A stretch of 64,000 bases of DNA. Source: SB11 sp965249955. Its GTDB lineage: Bacteria > Bacteroidota > Bacteroidia > UBA8524. The translations under genes were made by a program, and so were the position numbers. Each line of letters opens with the position of its first letter. Position 1 is the stretch's first letter. The stretch is taken from assembly GCA_965249955.1 (NCBI GenBank), contig OZ252261.1, positions 3,749,696-3,813,695 of the forward strand. Reading direction: 5' to 3'. Of this stretch, positions 34,567-43,850 are shown piece by piece. A model generated the notes under the pieces. It did not search any database. It had not been told where the DNA came from and saw nothing but the letters and a program-made list of their open reading frames with translations.

Positions 34567-36326
34567 ATGGGTAAAACAGAGATGGAAAACTTTATAGTTT
34601 CAGCAAGAAAATACAGACCGGGTACTTTTGATACTGTGGTGGGACAAAGCCATGTTACCAACACACTTAAAAATGCCATAAAAAACAATCACCTAGCACA
34701 AGCCTTTTTATTTTGTGGGCCACGTGGTGTGGGCAAAACTACCTGTGCACGTATTTTGGCAAAAACAATTAATTGCCAAAATTTACAACCTACTATTGAG
34801 CCTTGTAATGCGTGCGATAGTTGCCGTGCTTTTAACGAAAGCCACTCGTTTAACATATACGAGCTGGATGCTGCCAGTAACAATAGTGTGGATGATATAC
34901 GCGGCTTGGTAGAGCAAGTGCGCTACGCCCCCCAAGGAGCAAAATACAAGATATATATAATAGATGAGGTGCACATGCTTAGTAGTGCAGCCTTTAATGC
35001 TTTTCTTAAAACGCTTGAAGAACCACCTCCGTATGCTATTTTTATACTGGCTACCACAGAGCGTCATAAAATACTACCTACCATATTATCGCGCTGCCAA
35101 ATTTTCGATTTTAAGCGCATACAAATACAAGATATTAGCAATCACCTGCAAAGTATAGCTACTAAAGAGGCCATAAATGCAGAATCTTTGGCTTTGCACA
35201 TTATAGCTGAAAAAGCTGATGGTGCGCTTAGGGATGCTCTTTCTATTTTTGACCAAATGGTGAGCTTTGGCGGTAGCTCGCTTACCTATGATGGTGTGAT
35301 AGAGAATTTGAACATTCTTGATTATGACTACTATTTTAAGGTAACGGATGCCCTAAATACGGAAAATGTACCTCTTGCCTTAAACTTGTATAATGAAATA
35401 CTTGAAAAAGGTTTTGACGGTTTGGTGTTTCTTGAAGGGCTTGCACTTCATTTCCGTAACCTATTGGTGTGTAAAGACCCTAATACTTTAAAACTGTTGC
35501 AGGTAGCTGATAATGTAAAAGATAAATACAGTGCACAAGCTTCATCAACCGAAGCAGGGTTGTTGTTTAATGCGTTAAATATAGCTACACAAGCAGAAGT
35601 AGGGTATAAAGCCAGCCGCAACCAACGTTTGCACGTAGAGTTGGCATTAATTAAAATGTGCCTCATCACTCAAGCTATTAAGGTTGATGCGGGCATAGAA
35701 GCCCCTAAAAAAAAAATGATATAGCTGTCGAAAGTGCTGCAACCACTGCAACACCGCCATCAGTAGCAACCAATACACCTGCACCCACAACCACAACTAT
35801 TCCAACAGTTGATAACAAGGTTAGTAGTGTAAAACCTGCTTACGATAATAGTAAAATACCTTCGCTAAAAAGCTTTAGTACGTCAACTCCCCCACCAGTT
35901 TTAAATACTCTTAGTGAAGAAAAAAGCAACGAACCTGTTTTACCTTTACACGAGACAATTACTAACGAAAGTATTGTTTCATTTGAACAGGCTTGGGCTG
36001 ACTTTTTAGATTCGATGCGGGGCAATGGCAAACGCATGCTTATCAGTTTACTAGAGCGTACAGAACCTGTGTATGATGGGGTGCAAGAGTTTGTTATACA
36101 AGCTCCGCACAAAGTGGCGGCTGATATGATTGAGGATGAAAAGCAGGATATGCTTATTTACCTTAGACGAAGGACAGGTAACAGCTTGTTAAGTTTACGT
36201 ATAGATATTTTACAAGCCGAGGTATCAATAACCCCCTATACTAACAAAGAGAAATTTGAGAGTATGGCAGAAAAGAATCCTCAATTAAGAGAGTTGAAAA
36301 ATGCTCTAGATTTAGAAATTGAATAG
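34567..36326 (+). CDS. dnaX: DNA polymerase III gamma/tau subunit, needs -1 frameshift for full length
   Basis: DnaX is the clamp-loader ATPase. The zero frame (34567-35724, 385 aa) holds Walker A GPRGVGKTT (residues 51-59), zinc ligands Cys70, Cys80, Cys83 and Cys86, the DEVH box (133-136) and the SRC sensor (175-177). It ends PKKKMI-stop right after an A10 run (35707-35716). Reading in the -1 frame from there stays open to 36326. It encodes a Thr/Pro-rich linker and a C-terminal domain (FEQAWADFLDSMRGNGKRML) like that of tau, giving about 586 aa in total. So the short (gamma-like) product is the default and the long (tau-like) one needs slippage. An alternative start is ATG at 34582. Confidence 0.92.
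35707..35716 (+). promoter_or_regulatory. A10 slippery run in dnaX (frameshift or transcriptional slippage site)
   Basis: Ten consecutive A (frame CCT AAA AAA AAA ATG ATA TAG) provide the A AAA AAA heptamer for a -1 shift. A small GGGC-ATAGAA-GCCC hairpin (35691-35704) sits directly upstream. The zero-frame stop follows 5 bases after the run. Confidence 0.75.
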
Positions 36327-36335
36327 TATTTTAGT

Positions 36336-36920
36336 TTAGTCTTTCTTTTCTAAAATCACAAAAAGCTCGTTGCCTTGACGCTTCGGTATAGAGTTATAGC
36401 ATAGTTCCATCGTTTTTGCTTCAAAGTAGTTTTTCATCAATGCCTTATAATCATTGGCATTTCCTCCAAAAGGAGGGCCTTGTTTTTCAAACTCAATACC
36501 AAACATTACACCCGCTATTTTACCCTTAGGTTTTAGCAGGCTGTGCATTTTGGGGTAATACTTCCCCCTCAAATCAGGATTAAAAGCACAGAAAAAAGTT
36601 TGTTCAATCACCAAATCGTACTGCCCTTTATGGGTAAAAAAATCTTCCGTTATCACCCGCACATTAGGATATGCTGCAAAACGGTCTTTTAGCTGTTGGG
36701 TAATATTACTAGCCAAATCAAGTAAAGTAATATTTGTAAAACCTTTTGATACTAAATAATCTGCCTCGTGTGCACTACCGCAACCGGGTATAAGTATTTG
36801 TATTTCTTTCGATTTTAATTGATCTATATACTCTTTTATAGGTGTTGATGCAGCACCTATATCCCAACCTGCTTCACCTGCTGTATACCTGTTCTCCCAA
36901 TACTCTTTATTTAGTTCCAT
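36336..36920 (-). CDS. SAM-dependent methyltransferase, thiopurine methyltransferase-like, 194 aa
   Basis: This is a class I methyltransferase. The opening MELNKEYWENRYTAGEAGWD is typical of the TPMT-like family. Motif I is IQILIPGCGSAHEADYL, followed by VRVITEDFFTHKGQYDLVIEQ and FFCAFNPDLRGKYY. The ATG at 36920 is chosen because it gives this conserved start; an upstream in-frame start adds ten unusual residues. The substrate is unknown. A terminator separates it from the kinase gene upstream. Confidence 0.88.
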   Translation of the reverse strand: MELNKEYWENRYTAGEAGWDIGAASTPIKEYIDQLKSKEIQILIPGCGSAHEADYLVSKGFTNITLLDLASNITQQLKDRFAAYPNVRVITEDFFTHKGQYDLVIEQTFFCAFNPDLRGKYYPKMHSLLKPKGKIAGVMFGIEFEKQGPPFGGNANDYKALMKNYFEAKTMELCYNSIPKRQGNELFVILEKKD

Positions 36921-36930
36921 AGTAGTTAAT

Positions 36931-36968
36931 AATAAAAAATCCTTGCCCAATAACTGAACAAGGATTTT
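36931..36968 (-). terminator. Rho-independent terminator after the 7TMR-DISM kinase
   Basis: A 10-bp stem AAAATCCTTG / CAAGGATTTT (36936-36968) with a 13-nt loop; on the minus strand a TTTTTTATT tail follows. Confidence 0.8.
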
Positions 36969-36989
36969 AGCGTAAAAGTTTTATCTAAA

Positions 36990-39122
36990 CTAGGTTGTTT
37001 GAACTTTTGGTAATATAAGAACAAACTCTGTTCCCTCCCCTTTTACAGAGTTTACCTCAATTTTTCCGTTATGGCTTTCGTGTATAATATTAAACACTAT
37101 AGATAAACCTAAACCTGTACCCTGCCCTACTTCTTTAGTAGTAAAGAAAGGCTCAAATATTTTAAGTCTGGTTTTCTCATCCATACCCGTACCATTATCT
37201 CTAATGCTAATGCTAATATTATCCCCTAAGTTTTCTGTGGTAATAGTTAATACACCTTTAGGTGTTACATTTCTATTGGCTTTTATAGCGTGTATGGCAT
37301 TACCTATAATATTCATAAACACTTGGTTTAGCTTGCCCATATAGCAATCAATCTCAGGCAAATCACCATAGTTTTTAATTACATTAATATTATCCAGCTT
37401 ATTGCGCAATAGCATCAAAGTACTATCAATACCCACGTGTATATCACCGCGTTTAAGGTCTTGCTCATCCACACGAGAGAAATTGCGCAACCCTTTTACA
37501 ATTTCAGAAGTACGCTGTGCGCCATCATCAATAGTTTTTACCAAAAGGTTAATTTCTTCCTTCAAAAAGTCAAAATCAATCTCTTTTTTATAGTTAGCAA
37601 TTTCTTTTAGTTGTTCCTCAAGCCTTTCAGCACCACTAATATCCTCATACATTTTCACTAACTCCATAACATCATGTATATCACGATGAAGAGGCTTTAT
37701 GTTTGATGTAATAAAGTTTACAGGGTTATTAATCTCGTGTGCTATACCTGCTGTTAACTGACCAAGAGACGACATCTTTTCTGCATCAACAAGTTTTGTT
37801 TGTGCGTTTTTAAGGTTGGTAAGAGCGTTGTTTAATTCAGACGTACGTTCAGTTACCTTTTCCTCCAACATCACATTTTGTTCACGCACAATACGTTCAT
37901 TCTCTTTTACAGCTTCAAGTGCTTTTAATTGATTTTCCTGATTTTCTCTAGTTAGCAGGTTAATTTTATTAGCAAGTGCAAACGACAGTAATGCTACTTC
38001 TAATGCCGACCCTATAAGCAGTGAGCTATTAGTAAATAGGTTATAAGGTAGTATTCCAAAATCTTTTAGCACATATATTATTATCCCTACCATTAACAAG
38101 CCCCAAGCCAAAAGATAAAATTTTGCAGGTGCAAAGCCTTTACGGTATATAAACCAACCGGTGTATAATATATATGATGCTATTAATGATTGTGTACCTA
38201 GTATAAGCTTATATGTAAGGGCATGTATACCCAACAAACTCATAATTGTGTAAACAACATACAAACCCGAGAATATATAAAGCCCTTTATGTAATTTGGG
38301 GGCATTTTGTTTTGAATGAAGAAATACTTTTAAGAACTCTATTCCGGCCAAGCTAACTAAACACGTGAAGATAAAAATACTATGATTGGCCATCCATGTA
38401 GAATTTGGCCATAAGTATTGAAAAGCATAGCCTTGCAAACTAGCCTGCGTTAAGCCCACAAACAGGGTATGCAATACATACCACATATAACTTTTATCAC
38501 GCGTACTTGCCCAAACAAAAAAGTTATAAAAAAACATAACCAAAATAATACCCGCGTATACACCAAATAGTGTACGTTTATTATTTTGGCTTTCGAATGT
38601 TGCTTGACGTTTACCTATTGATAGCGGCAATAGCAATTGTTCTCCGCTATGTATACGTAAGTAATATGTAGAGCCTTCTATTTTTGGATTAATATCAAAA
38701 ATAAAGCTCTCTTCTTTATACTTTCTATCGTTAAAACTTAACTTTTCTCCACCCTCAATTTTTTGGTAATTTCCGTTTGAATCCGGATAGTAAAAAGTAA
38801 TATCGTCCAATACAGGCTGTGCTATATTTAGCACCAAGTCTGTAATATTATTTGAATCGTTTACAGTAAAACGCAACCAAAATACCGATGAAGATGTGTT
38901 AAGATTAGGAACTACATCGCTTAGTTTTCTGAAGGTGTTGGCCTTTTGAATCTCTTCAAAAGTCAATACTCCATCGGCATCTTCTATTAAATACAAGTAT
39001 TTTCCTATCAGCACAGGATCCTTCTCGGCTGAAAATACAGCTTGAGAATTTTGAGCACTAACGTGAAAAGAAAGTATTAATAGACTAACGAACCATAGAT
39101 TGGTTAAAATCCTCTGTGGCAT
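36990..39122 (-). CDS. 7TMR-DISM sensor histidine kinase, 710 aa
   Basis: The ATG at 39122 gives MPQRILTNLWFVSLLILSFHVSAQ, a signal peptide; an upstream start adds 15 residues. A periplasmic DISM-type sensor domain (about residues 25-175, LRFTVNDSNNITDLVLNIAQ) precedes seven transmembrane helices (about 185-390). A coiled coil follows, then HisKA (His in AGIAHEINNPVNFI) and HATPase_c (GNAIHAIKANRNV, RDNGTGMDEKTRLKIFEPFF and GQGTGLGLSIVFNII). The start overlaps the acyltransferase gene by 38 bp, so the two are co-translated from one operon. The ligand is unknown; DISM domains in general bind small molecules or carbohydrates. Confidence 0.9.
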   Translation of the reverse strand: MPQRILTNLWFVSLLILSFHVSAQNSQAVFSAEKDPVLIGKYLYLIEDADGVLTFEEIQKANTFRKLSDVVPNLNTSSSVFWLRFTVNDSNNITDLVLNIAQPVLDDITFYYPDSNGNYQKIEGGEKLSFNDRKYKEESFIFDINPKIEGSTYYLRIHSGEQLLLPLSIGKRQATFESQNNKRTLFGVYAGIILVMFFYNFFVWASTRDKSYMWYVLHTLFVGLTQASLQGYAFQYLWPNSTWMANHSIFIFTCLVSLAGIEFLKVFLHSKQNAPKLHKGLYIFSGLYVVYTIMSLLGIHALTYKLILGTQSLIASYILYTGWFIYRKGFAPAKFYLLAWGLLMVGIIIYVLKDFGILPYNLFTNSSLLIGSALEVALLSFALANKINLLTRENQENQLKALEAVKENERIVREQNVMLEEKVTERTSELNNALTNLKNAQTKLVDAEKMSSLGQLTAGIAHEINNPVNFITSNIKPLHRDIHDVMELVKMYEDISGAERLEEQLKEIANYKKEIDFDFLKEEINLLVKTIDDGAQRTSEIVKGLRNFSRVDEQDLKRGDIHVGIDSTLMLLRNKLDNINVIKNYGDLPEIDCYMGKLNQVFMNIIGNAIHAIKANRNVTPKGVLTITTENLGDNISISIRDNGTGMDEKTRLKIFEPFFTTKEVGQGTGLGLSIVFNIIHESHNGKIEVNSVKGEGTEFVLILPKVQTT

Positions 39123-39834
39123 GAAATGGTAGTGGGTTAATTTTTTTAAGTTCAAGGTCAAATTCAATTTTCAACGGTCCGCGCGAAGTCTCCTCAATAA
39201 TAATTTGATGTGGTTTGCTGCGTAGCTCGTGTATTTTTTCACGATGTATAGCATCAGCAGTAGTAAGAGCAACCGGATCTCGCACTACAATAGATGTAGC
39301 TATAAGATCAATTTTAGGATAAAAAAATGTTCCTCTATTACCTAACCCCATCTCAATAACAAAACCCTTTTCTACACTAATTTTAAGAGTGTGTTCTGCA
39401 CAAAGTGCATACAAAGCATTTAGTTTTAACTGAGATGTGATGGCTATACCTGCCCACATTAAAAATATTGTACCTAAGCCATAACCTGCAACCTCACGGG
39501 CATTCCATAAACCGCAAAGTTCACCGGCGCCTGTTTTGGCCTTCTCATTCATAAACTCGTATACATTGTCTTCAACCTGCCCTATGGCTACTTCCATAGG
39601 TAAAGGTATACTGCCGTTTGATACGTGTACACGTATACCCCCAACAGCAACGCCATCAGGTGTTTCAGCCATACAAACATATACATCAGGATTATCCATC
39701 CACTCATTGCTTGCTGATGTTACTTTAGTAACACCGTAAGCATTAAGCACATTTGAATGCCCCTCTGCAAACTTTATGCAGGCATCTTTTTCATCTACTG
39801 CCCTAAAGGCTTTTATTTTAATTTCGTTGTTCAA
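39085..39834 (-). CDS. GNAT-fold N-acyltransferase, LuxI/FeeM-like, 249 aa
   Basis: The protein looks like the acyl-homoserine-lactone synthase / N-acyl amino acid synthase branch of the GNAT superfamily. It has an N-terminal strand (IKIKAFRAVDEKDACIKFAE), DVYVCMAETPDGVAVGGIRV in the position of the LuxI VGxxR strand, a GAGELCGLWNAREVAGYGLG segment as in FeeM-type ELxGL motifs, and NALYALCAEHTLKISVEKGF. No signal peptide. It sits 5 bp after an E1-like/nitroreductase gene and overlaps a sensor kinase, so it may make an acylated small molecule tied to that sensor. The product is unknown and the fold call is by eye. Confidence 0.65.
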   Translation of the reverse strand: MNNEIKIKAFRAVDEKDACIKFAEGHSNVLNAYGVTKVTSASNEWMDNPDVYVCMAETPDGVAVGGIRVHVSNGSIPLPMEVAIGQVEDNVYEFMNEKAKTGAGELCGLWNAREVAGYGLGTIFLMWAGIAITSQLKLNALYALCAEHTLKISVEKGFVIEMGLGNRGTFFYPKIDLIATSIVVRDPVALTTADAIHREKIHELRSKPHQIIIEETSRGPLKIEFDLELKKINPLPFHATEDFNQSMVR

Positions 39835-39839
39835 CGGTT

Positions 39840-42116
39840 TTAAAAGTAAAATAGAACATCGTTTAATTTTCGCCTGAGGGATTTTACTTCGGGTTCTTCA
39901 GCCCTTCCCAAACGGAACATAAATATATGACCTTTTTCGTCAAATCCCTGCAAAATACGGCTGTAATCGTTTTTAAGTTTATTTAAGTTTTCCATATCAT
40001 GTACTGAAAAACCTACACCTTTACCTTCAGTAAGCCTTCTAAATAAGAATAATGGTACTGAAACCGGCTGAAAAGCATAGCCCAATTTTGTAGCCATTAG
40101 CCAAGCCCTCTCTACAGCTCTACCACCAATTAAATAATCAAGTGCAGTGGCCGAAGGCAAACTTATAAGCCCTATACCCGATGACACAGCCGCTACTTTC
40201 ATAGTTAATTTTTCAAAAGCAGCACCTTTTCCCCACTCTTTTAAGTAGCGTATTGCCCTGTAGTCTTTTGCCATACTTAGCCCAACGGCTTCGCCAGCAC
40301 TAACCCCCACAGTAGCTATATCTATACCATCACGTGTGCGCTCAGCCTCTTCCTCATTCCAGCGCATTTCATCAAAAAAAGTATCGTGATGACCTTGCTC
40401 GTGCATCATACGTACTTTATCTGCTCCAGCTACAATAGCTCCAATTTGATTTATTAAATCTCTATCGGTAACAAATTGCATTGTAGCACCTTCTATGCCA
40501 TTTATTGATTCTCTTAATTGAGTTTTATCATCCTCACTCAAAGGCGAATATTCTCCCCTGTTTCTATTTGTATACCTTGTGGCTATATAATCAGTAAGCG
40601 GGTCGTTTTTCTTTTCACCCTCGCTCAAATCAACAATAGCTATTAATTTATCGTTAGCACCATTAGGTAAATACTGTATAGCAGTATTATAACCTAAACT
40701 ATTGGCTTTCAGTTCAATATTTTCAAGTGCAGCACCCAAACCAACATACGACCCGTAATTATTATAATCTAACAACGAAAATGAATAATGCTCATCGTGA
40801 AACAAATACAAACTATCGTTTCTGTTTACCCATTTCCACGGCTGTACATTTCCACCTGATGGTGCTAAGCCTGCAGCAGTAACCAATTGGTTAATAATAT
40901 CACGCGGTATAGTTTGGCTTGTTGTTTTTGAATTAATTTTTTGTACCAAATGCCTCAACTCGTCCTCGGTAAGTGGCGCCGGCTTTTGGGGTATTGTAGG
41001 TAGCTGCAAAGGCTGTTTGTCGCTAATAAGTTCTTCTAAATCAATATAATACCTTCCCGAATCATGGTATTGATTTAATAATATACGCCTACTTACATCG
41101 GCACTAACTGCACCTCCTAAAATAACTGAGGTAGCTAATTGAGGCCAAGTATTAATACTTTCTTCCACCTCCATCATAGAGGCTTTTAAACGAGGCGAAA
41201 TGTTTTCGCCCCCAATCATAGGCAATATATAAGGTATTTTTTGCTCGTTGGTAAGTCCTTTAATCTTGCTTGGGTCTACATCACCAACTAAACCGTGCAA
41301 TAAAGGTCTGTTAGGCTCAAGGTCAAAACGCTCAACATCAAGCATTCCCCTATCGCTTGTATCCATTATTACAGGTATTTGCAGTGCTTTGGCTTTGTGG
41401 CGCAAACGAATTTTCATATCCAATCCGTCGCACTCATCAACTAATAAATCTAATTTTCCTCCTTCACTAAAAAAGGCATCAATATTATCTTCAGTAAGCC
41501 CCTCATCATAAATAGTAAGTTTAAGGTATGGGTCAAGCTCAGCAATTTCACGAGCTACGGCAACAACCTTTTTTTGCCCCATATTGTGCAATGGAGTACG
41601 TATACGGTTTAGATTACTTAATTCTAAATCATCAAAATCAGCCAACCGCAACTCTCCAAAGCTGCGCTCCATAGCTAAGGTTAATGCAATAGATTGCCCT
41701 ACCGATAAACCAACGATACCAATTTTTTTAGTACCCAAAGCATCGCGCTCTTCTCGTGTTATTTTATATTGGTTGCGGTTGGTACGCACCTCTATAAACT
41801 CTTTCTCATCAAGCAGATGCACCAACCTATTAGCCCAAGGGTAGTAAACCCACACGCCATAAATATTAGGATCAACACCATTTAAATGGCTTTGGATAGC
41901 ATCGTTTAACTCTTGTTTATTAAATTTGCGACTGGGATTTAAACTTTTTACAAGTTCTCCCAGTTGAGAATATATTGTATCAAAAACAAAAATATTGGTA
42001 TTTTTGATAACTAATTCATTAAACGCAACAATATCATTTTCATTAGTAAGCCTATGAAAAACAGGGATATAAGACGAATCAGAAGCTAAAGGAGGTAATT
42101 GCACGTTTGCTTTCAT
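39840..42116 (-). CDS. ThiF/E1-like plus nitroreductase fusion (Rv1355c family), 758 aa
   Basis: The N-terminal 110 residues are unassigned. An E1-like adenylating domain follows (about residues 125-330) with the nucleotide loop KIGIVGLSVGQSIALTL, LADFDDLELSNLNRIRTPLH, the K of MGQKKVVAVAREI and VDECDGLDMKIRLRHKA. The zinc-binding CxxC pairs of MoeB/ThiF are absent. The C-terminal part (about 400-740) is a nitroreductase-fold domain beginning LVTAAGLAPSGGNVQPWKW. This fusion matches the Rv1355c family. The ATG at 42116 is preferred over one four codons upstream. It opens an operon with the acyltransferase and kinase. Reaction unknown. Confidence 0.82.
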   Translation of the reverse strand: MKANVQLPPLASDSSYIPVFHRLTNENDIVAFNELVIKNTNIFVFDTIYSQLGELVKSLNPSRKFNKQELNDAIQSHLNGVDPNIYGVWVYYPWANRLVHLLDEKEFIEVRTNRNQYKITREERDALGTKKIGIVGLSVGQSIALTLAMERSFGELRLADFDDLELSNLNRIRTPLHNMGQKKVVAVAREIAELDPYLKLTIYDEGLTEDNIDAFFSEGGKLDLLVDECDGLDMKIRLRHKAKALQIPVIMDTSDRGMLDVERFDLEPNRPLLHGLVGDVDPSKIKGLTNEQKIPYILPMIGGENISPRLKASMMEVEESINTWPQLATSVILGGAVSADVSRRILLNQYHDSGRYYIDLEELISDKQPLQLPTIPQKPAPLTEDELRHLVQKINSKTTSQTIPRDIINQLVTAAGLAPSGGNVQPWKWVNRNDSLYLFHDEHYSFSLLDYNNYGSYVGLGAALENIELKANSLGYNTAIQYLPNGANDKLIAIVDLSEGEKKNDPLTDYIATRYTNRNRGEYSPLSEDDKTQLRESINGIEGATMQFVTDRDLINQIGAIVAGADKVRMMHEQGHHDTFFDEMRWNEEEAERTRDGIDIATVGVSAGEAVGLSMAKDYRAIRYLKEWGKGAAFEKLTMKVAAVSSGIGLISLPSATALDYLIGGRAVERAWLMATKLGYAFQPVSVPLFLFRRLTEGKGVGFSVHDMENLNKLKNDYSRILQGFDEKGHIFMFRLGRAEEPEVKSLRRKLNDVLFYF

Positions 42117-42197
42117 TTGCAGGTGCAATATAAAATTTTTTAAAGAATTATTTTAAATTCCGAATACTTTTATTGAAATTTACGCTCGCTAAAATAC

Positions 42198-42665
42198 ATG
42201 GAAAACCAAAAGATTAGAATCCTTTACGTAGACGACGAAGTGGGGAACCTTGTGGGTTTTAAGTCTACATTTCGTCAGTTGTACGACATTAAAACCGCAG
42301 TATCAGGCAAAGAAGGCATTGAAATATTAGATGCCAATCCTGATATTGAAATTATTATTACCGACCAAAGGATGCCGGAAATGACGGGCCTAGAGTTTTT
42401 AAGTGCTATTAAAGAAAAGCATGCCGAACCTATACGTATATTATTAACAGGATATACAGATTTTTCAGCACTTGTTGAAGCCATTAACAAAGGCCAAATA
42501 TACCGCTACCTCCAAAAACCGTGGAATGAGGAAGAGATAAAAGTAGTAGTAAACCAAGCCTACGAGATTTTTGATTTGCGACGTAAAAATAAAGAATTGA
42601 TGAAAAGTCTTGAGCGCGCCAATGAGCAGCTCGAATTTTTACTTCGTCAGAAACTAATCTCATAA
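42198..42665 (+). CDS. Stand-alone response regulator, 155 aa
   Basis: A receiver domain with Asp12-Asp13, phospho-acceptor Asp56 (IIITDQRMPEMTG), Thr84 and Lys107 (YLQKPW) fills residues 5-118. The remaining 37 residues are a coiled coil (LRRKNKELMKSLERANEQLE) with no DNA-binding or enzymatic output. It diverges from the E1-like/acyltransferase/kinase operon with 81 bp between starts and is the likely partner of that kinase. Its receiver is very similar to that of the hybrid at 30324-31448. Confidence 0.9.
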   Translation: MENQKIRILYVDDEVGNLVGFKSTFRQLYDIKTAVSGKEGIEILDANPDIEIIITDQRMPEMTGLEFLSAIKEKHAEPIRILLTGYTDFSALVEAINKGQIYRYLQKPWNEEEIKVVVNQAYEIFDLRRKNKELMKSLERANEQLEFLLRQKLIS

Positions 42666-42728
42666 CAATACCGTACTGTTTGCTGTATTTACAGCACTCC
42701 ATTATGCACAATTGTGACTAAGTATAAG

Positions 42729-42753
42729 TGCCCCGTTTGGGGCATTTTTTTTT
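42729..42753 (+). terminator. Rho-independent terminator
   Basis: The TGCCCC-GTTT-GGGGCA stem (42729-42744) is followed by nine T. It ends the response regulator gene. Confidence 0.88.
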
Positions 42754-42783
42754 ATTTCGTAGTTAGATTTATATTTTATTTTT

Positions 42784-43752
42784 ATGAAAAAAATACTCTT
42801 TATACTATTAGTAGTTCCTTTTGCTGCTTGTGTGACCCAGAGGAAGCACCAAGATCTTGAAAAGGCATATAACGATGCAGTAGAAAAAAATAAAAACTGT
42901 AATACCCTGCTAACTGCAGCTAATGCAGAAAACGAACAATTAAAAGAAGCAAACTATTACCAAGAAAAGGCAATAGGCAGGCTTCGTATTGATAGTTCTG
43001 AAAACACTAACCGATTGACAAAAACCCGTGAGGATTTGAAGCAATTGAAAGAATCTTACGAATCGTTGCAAAAAAATCTTGAAAAAGAAAACTTGAAAAT
43101 GGACAAGGAATTGCGCGAGTTGGAAGCAAAACTAAACCGTAAGGAAGTTGAGTTGAACAAAAAAGAGCAAGACCTTAGTGATAAAGAAAGGTCGATTGGC
43201 GATTTGCAAAACAACCTAAAACAAAAAGAAATGCGTGTTAATGAGTTGCAAGCAGTGCTTAATGCTAAGGATTCTGCTGTTAATGCGCTTAAAACCAGCC
43301 TTACAAAAGCATTATTATCATACAAAGACAAAGGCTTATCTGTAAATGTTAAAAACGGAAAAGTTTATGTAAGTATGGATGAAAAACTATTGTTTGCCAG
43401 TGCAAGTATAGCTGTTGATAGTAAAGGAAAAGAAGCCTTGCTTGAATTTGCAAAAGCCATTAATGAACAACCCGAAGTAGGCATAATGATTGAAGGCCAT
43501 ACAGACAATGTGCCCATTAAATCAGGTCAAATAAAAGACAATTGGGATTTGAGCGTGCTAAGGGCAACATCAATAATTCGTTTTTTAACTGAGGAAGGTA
43601 AAATTGACCCTACTCGCATAATAGCATCAGGCCGTGGTGAGTACTCTCCAATAGTTGAAAATAAAACCAAAGAAGACAAGGCTAAAAACCGCCGTACAGA
43701 AATAATACTTACCCCAAAATTGGACGAGCTTTTCCAAATACTGGGCAACTAA
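42784..43752 (+). CDS. OmpA-family lipoprotein with long coiled coil, 322 aa
   Basis: A lipoprotein signal peptide (MKKILFILLVVPFAACVTQR, Cys at residue 16) anchors the protein. Residues about 20-170 form a heptad-rich coiled coil (LRELEAKLNRKEVELNKKEQ). The C-terminal OmpA-like domain (about 185-320) has MIEGHTDNVPIKSGQIKDNW, LSVLRATSIIRFL and NRRTEIILTP. The layout resembles a tether linking the outer membrane to peptidoglycan. It is flanked by terminators on both sides, so it is probably a single-gene unit. Confidence 0.9.
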   Translation: MKKILFILLVVPFAACVTQRKHQDLEKAYNDAVEKNKNCNTLLTAANAENEQLKEANYYQEKAIGRLRIDSSENTNRLTKTREDLKQLKESYESLQKNLEKENLKMDKELRELEAKLNRKEVELNKKEQDLSDKERSIGDLQNNLKQKEMRVNELQAVLNAKDSAVNALKTSLTKALLSYKDKGLSVNVKNGKVYVSMDEKLLFASASIAVDSKGKEALLEFAKAINEQPEVGIMIEGHTDNVPIKSGQIKDNWDLSVLRATSIIRFLTEEGKIDPTRIIASGRGEYSPIVENKTKEDKAKNRRTEIILTPKLDELFQILGN

Positions 43753-43774
43753 GCACTTCATTAATTAGTTATTA

Positions 43775-43813
43775 TGGGCGGTTCAGCACAGCTGAACCGC
43801 CCATATTGTTTTA
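43775..43813 (+). terminator. Rho-independent terminator
   Basis: A perfect 13-bp stem TGGGCGGTTCAGC / GCTGAACCGCCCA with ACA loop (43775-43803) precedes TATTGTTTT. Confidence 0.8.
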
Positions 43814-43850
43814 TGCCCACAAAGGCACTTAAAACCTTAAATTTGCAACC

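Noticed and set aside
36015..36326. A separate 103-aa gene after dnaX
   Set aside because: The same frame is open back to the A10 run and continues the DnaX protein, so it is the tau-like C-terminus rather than a separate gene.
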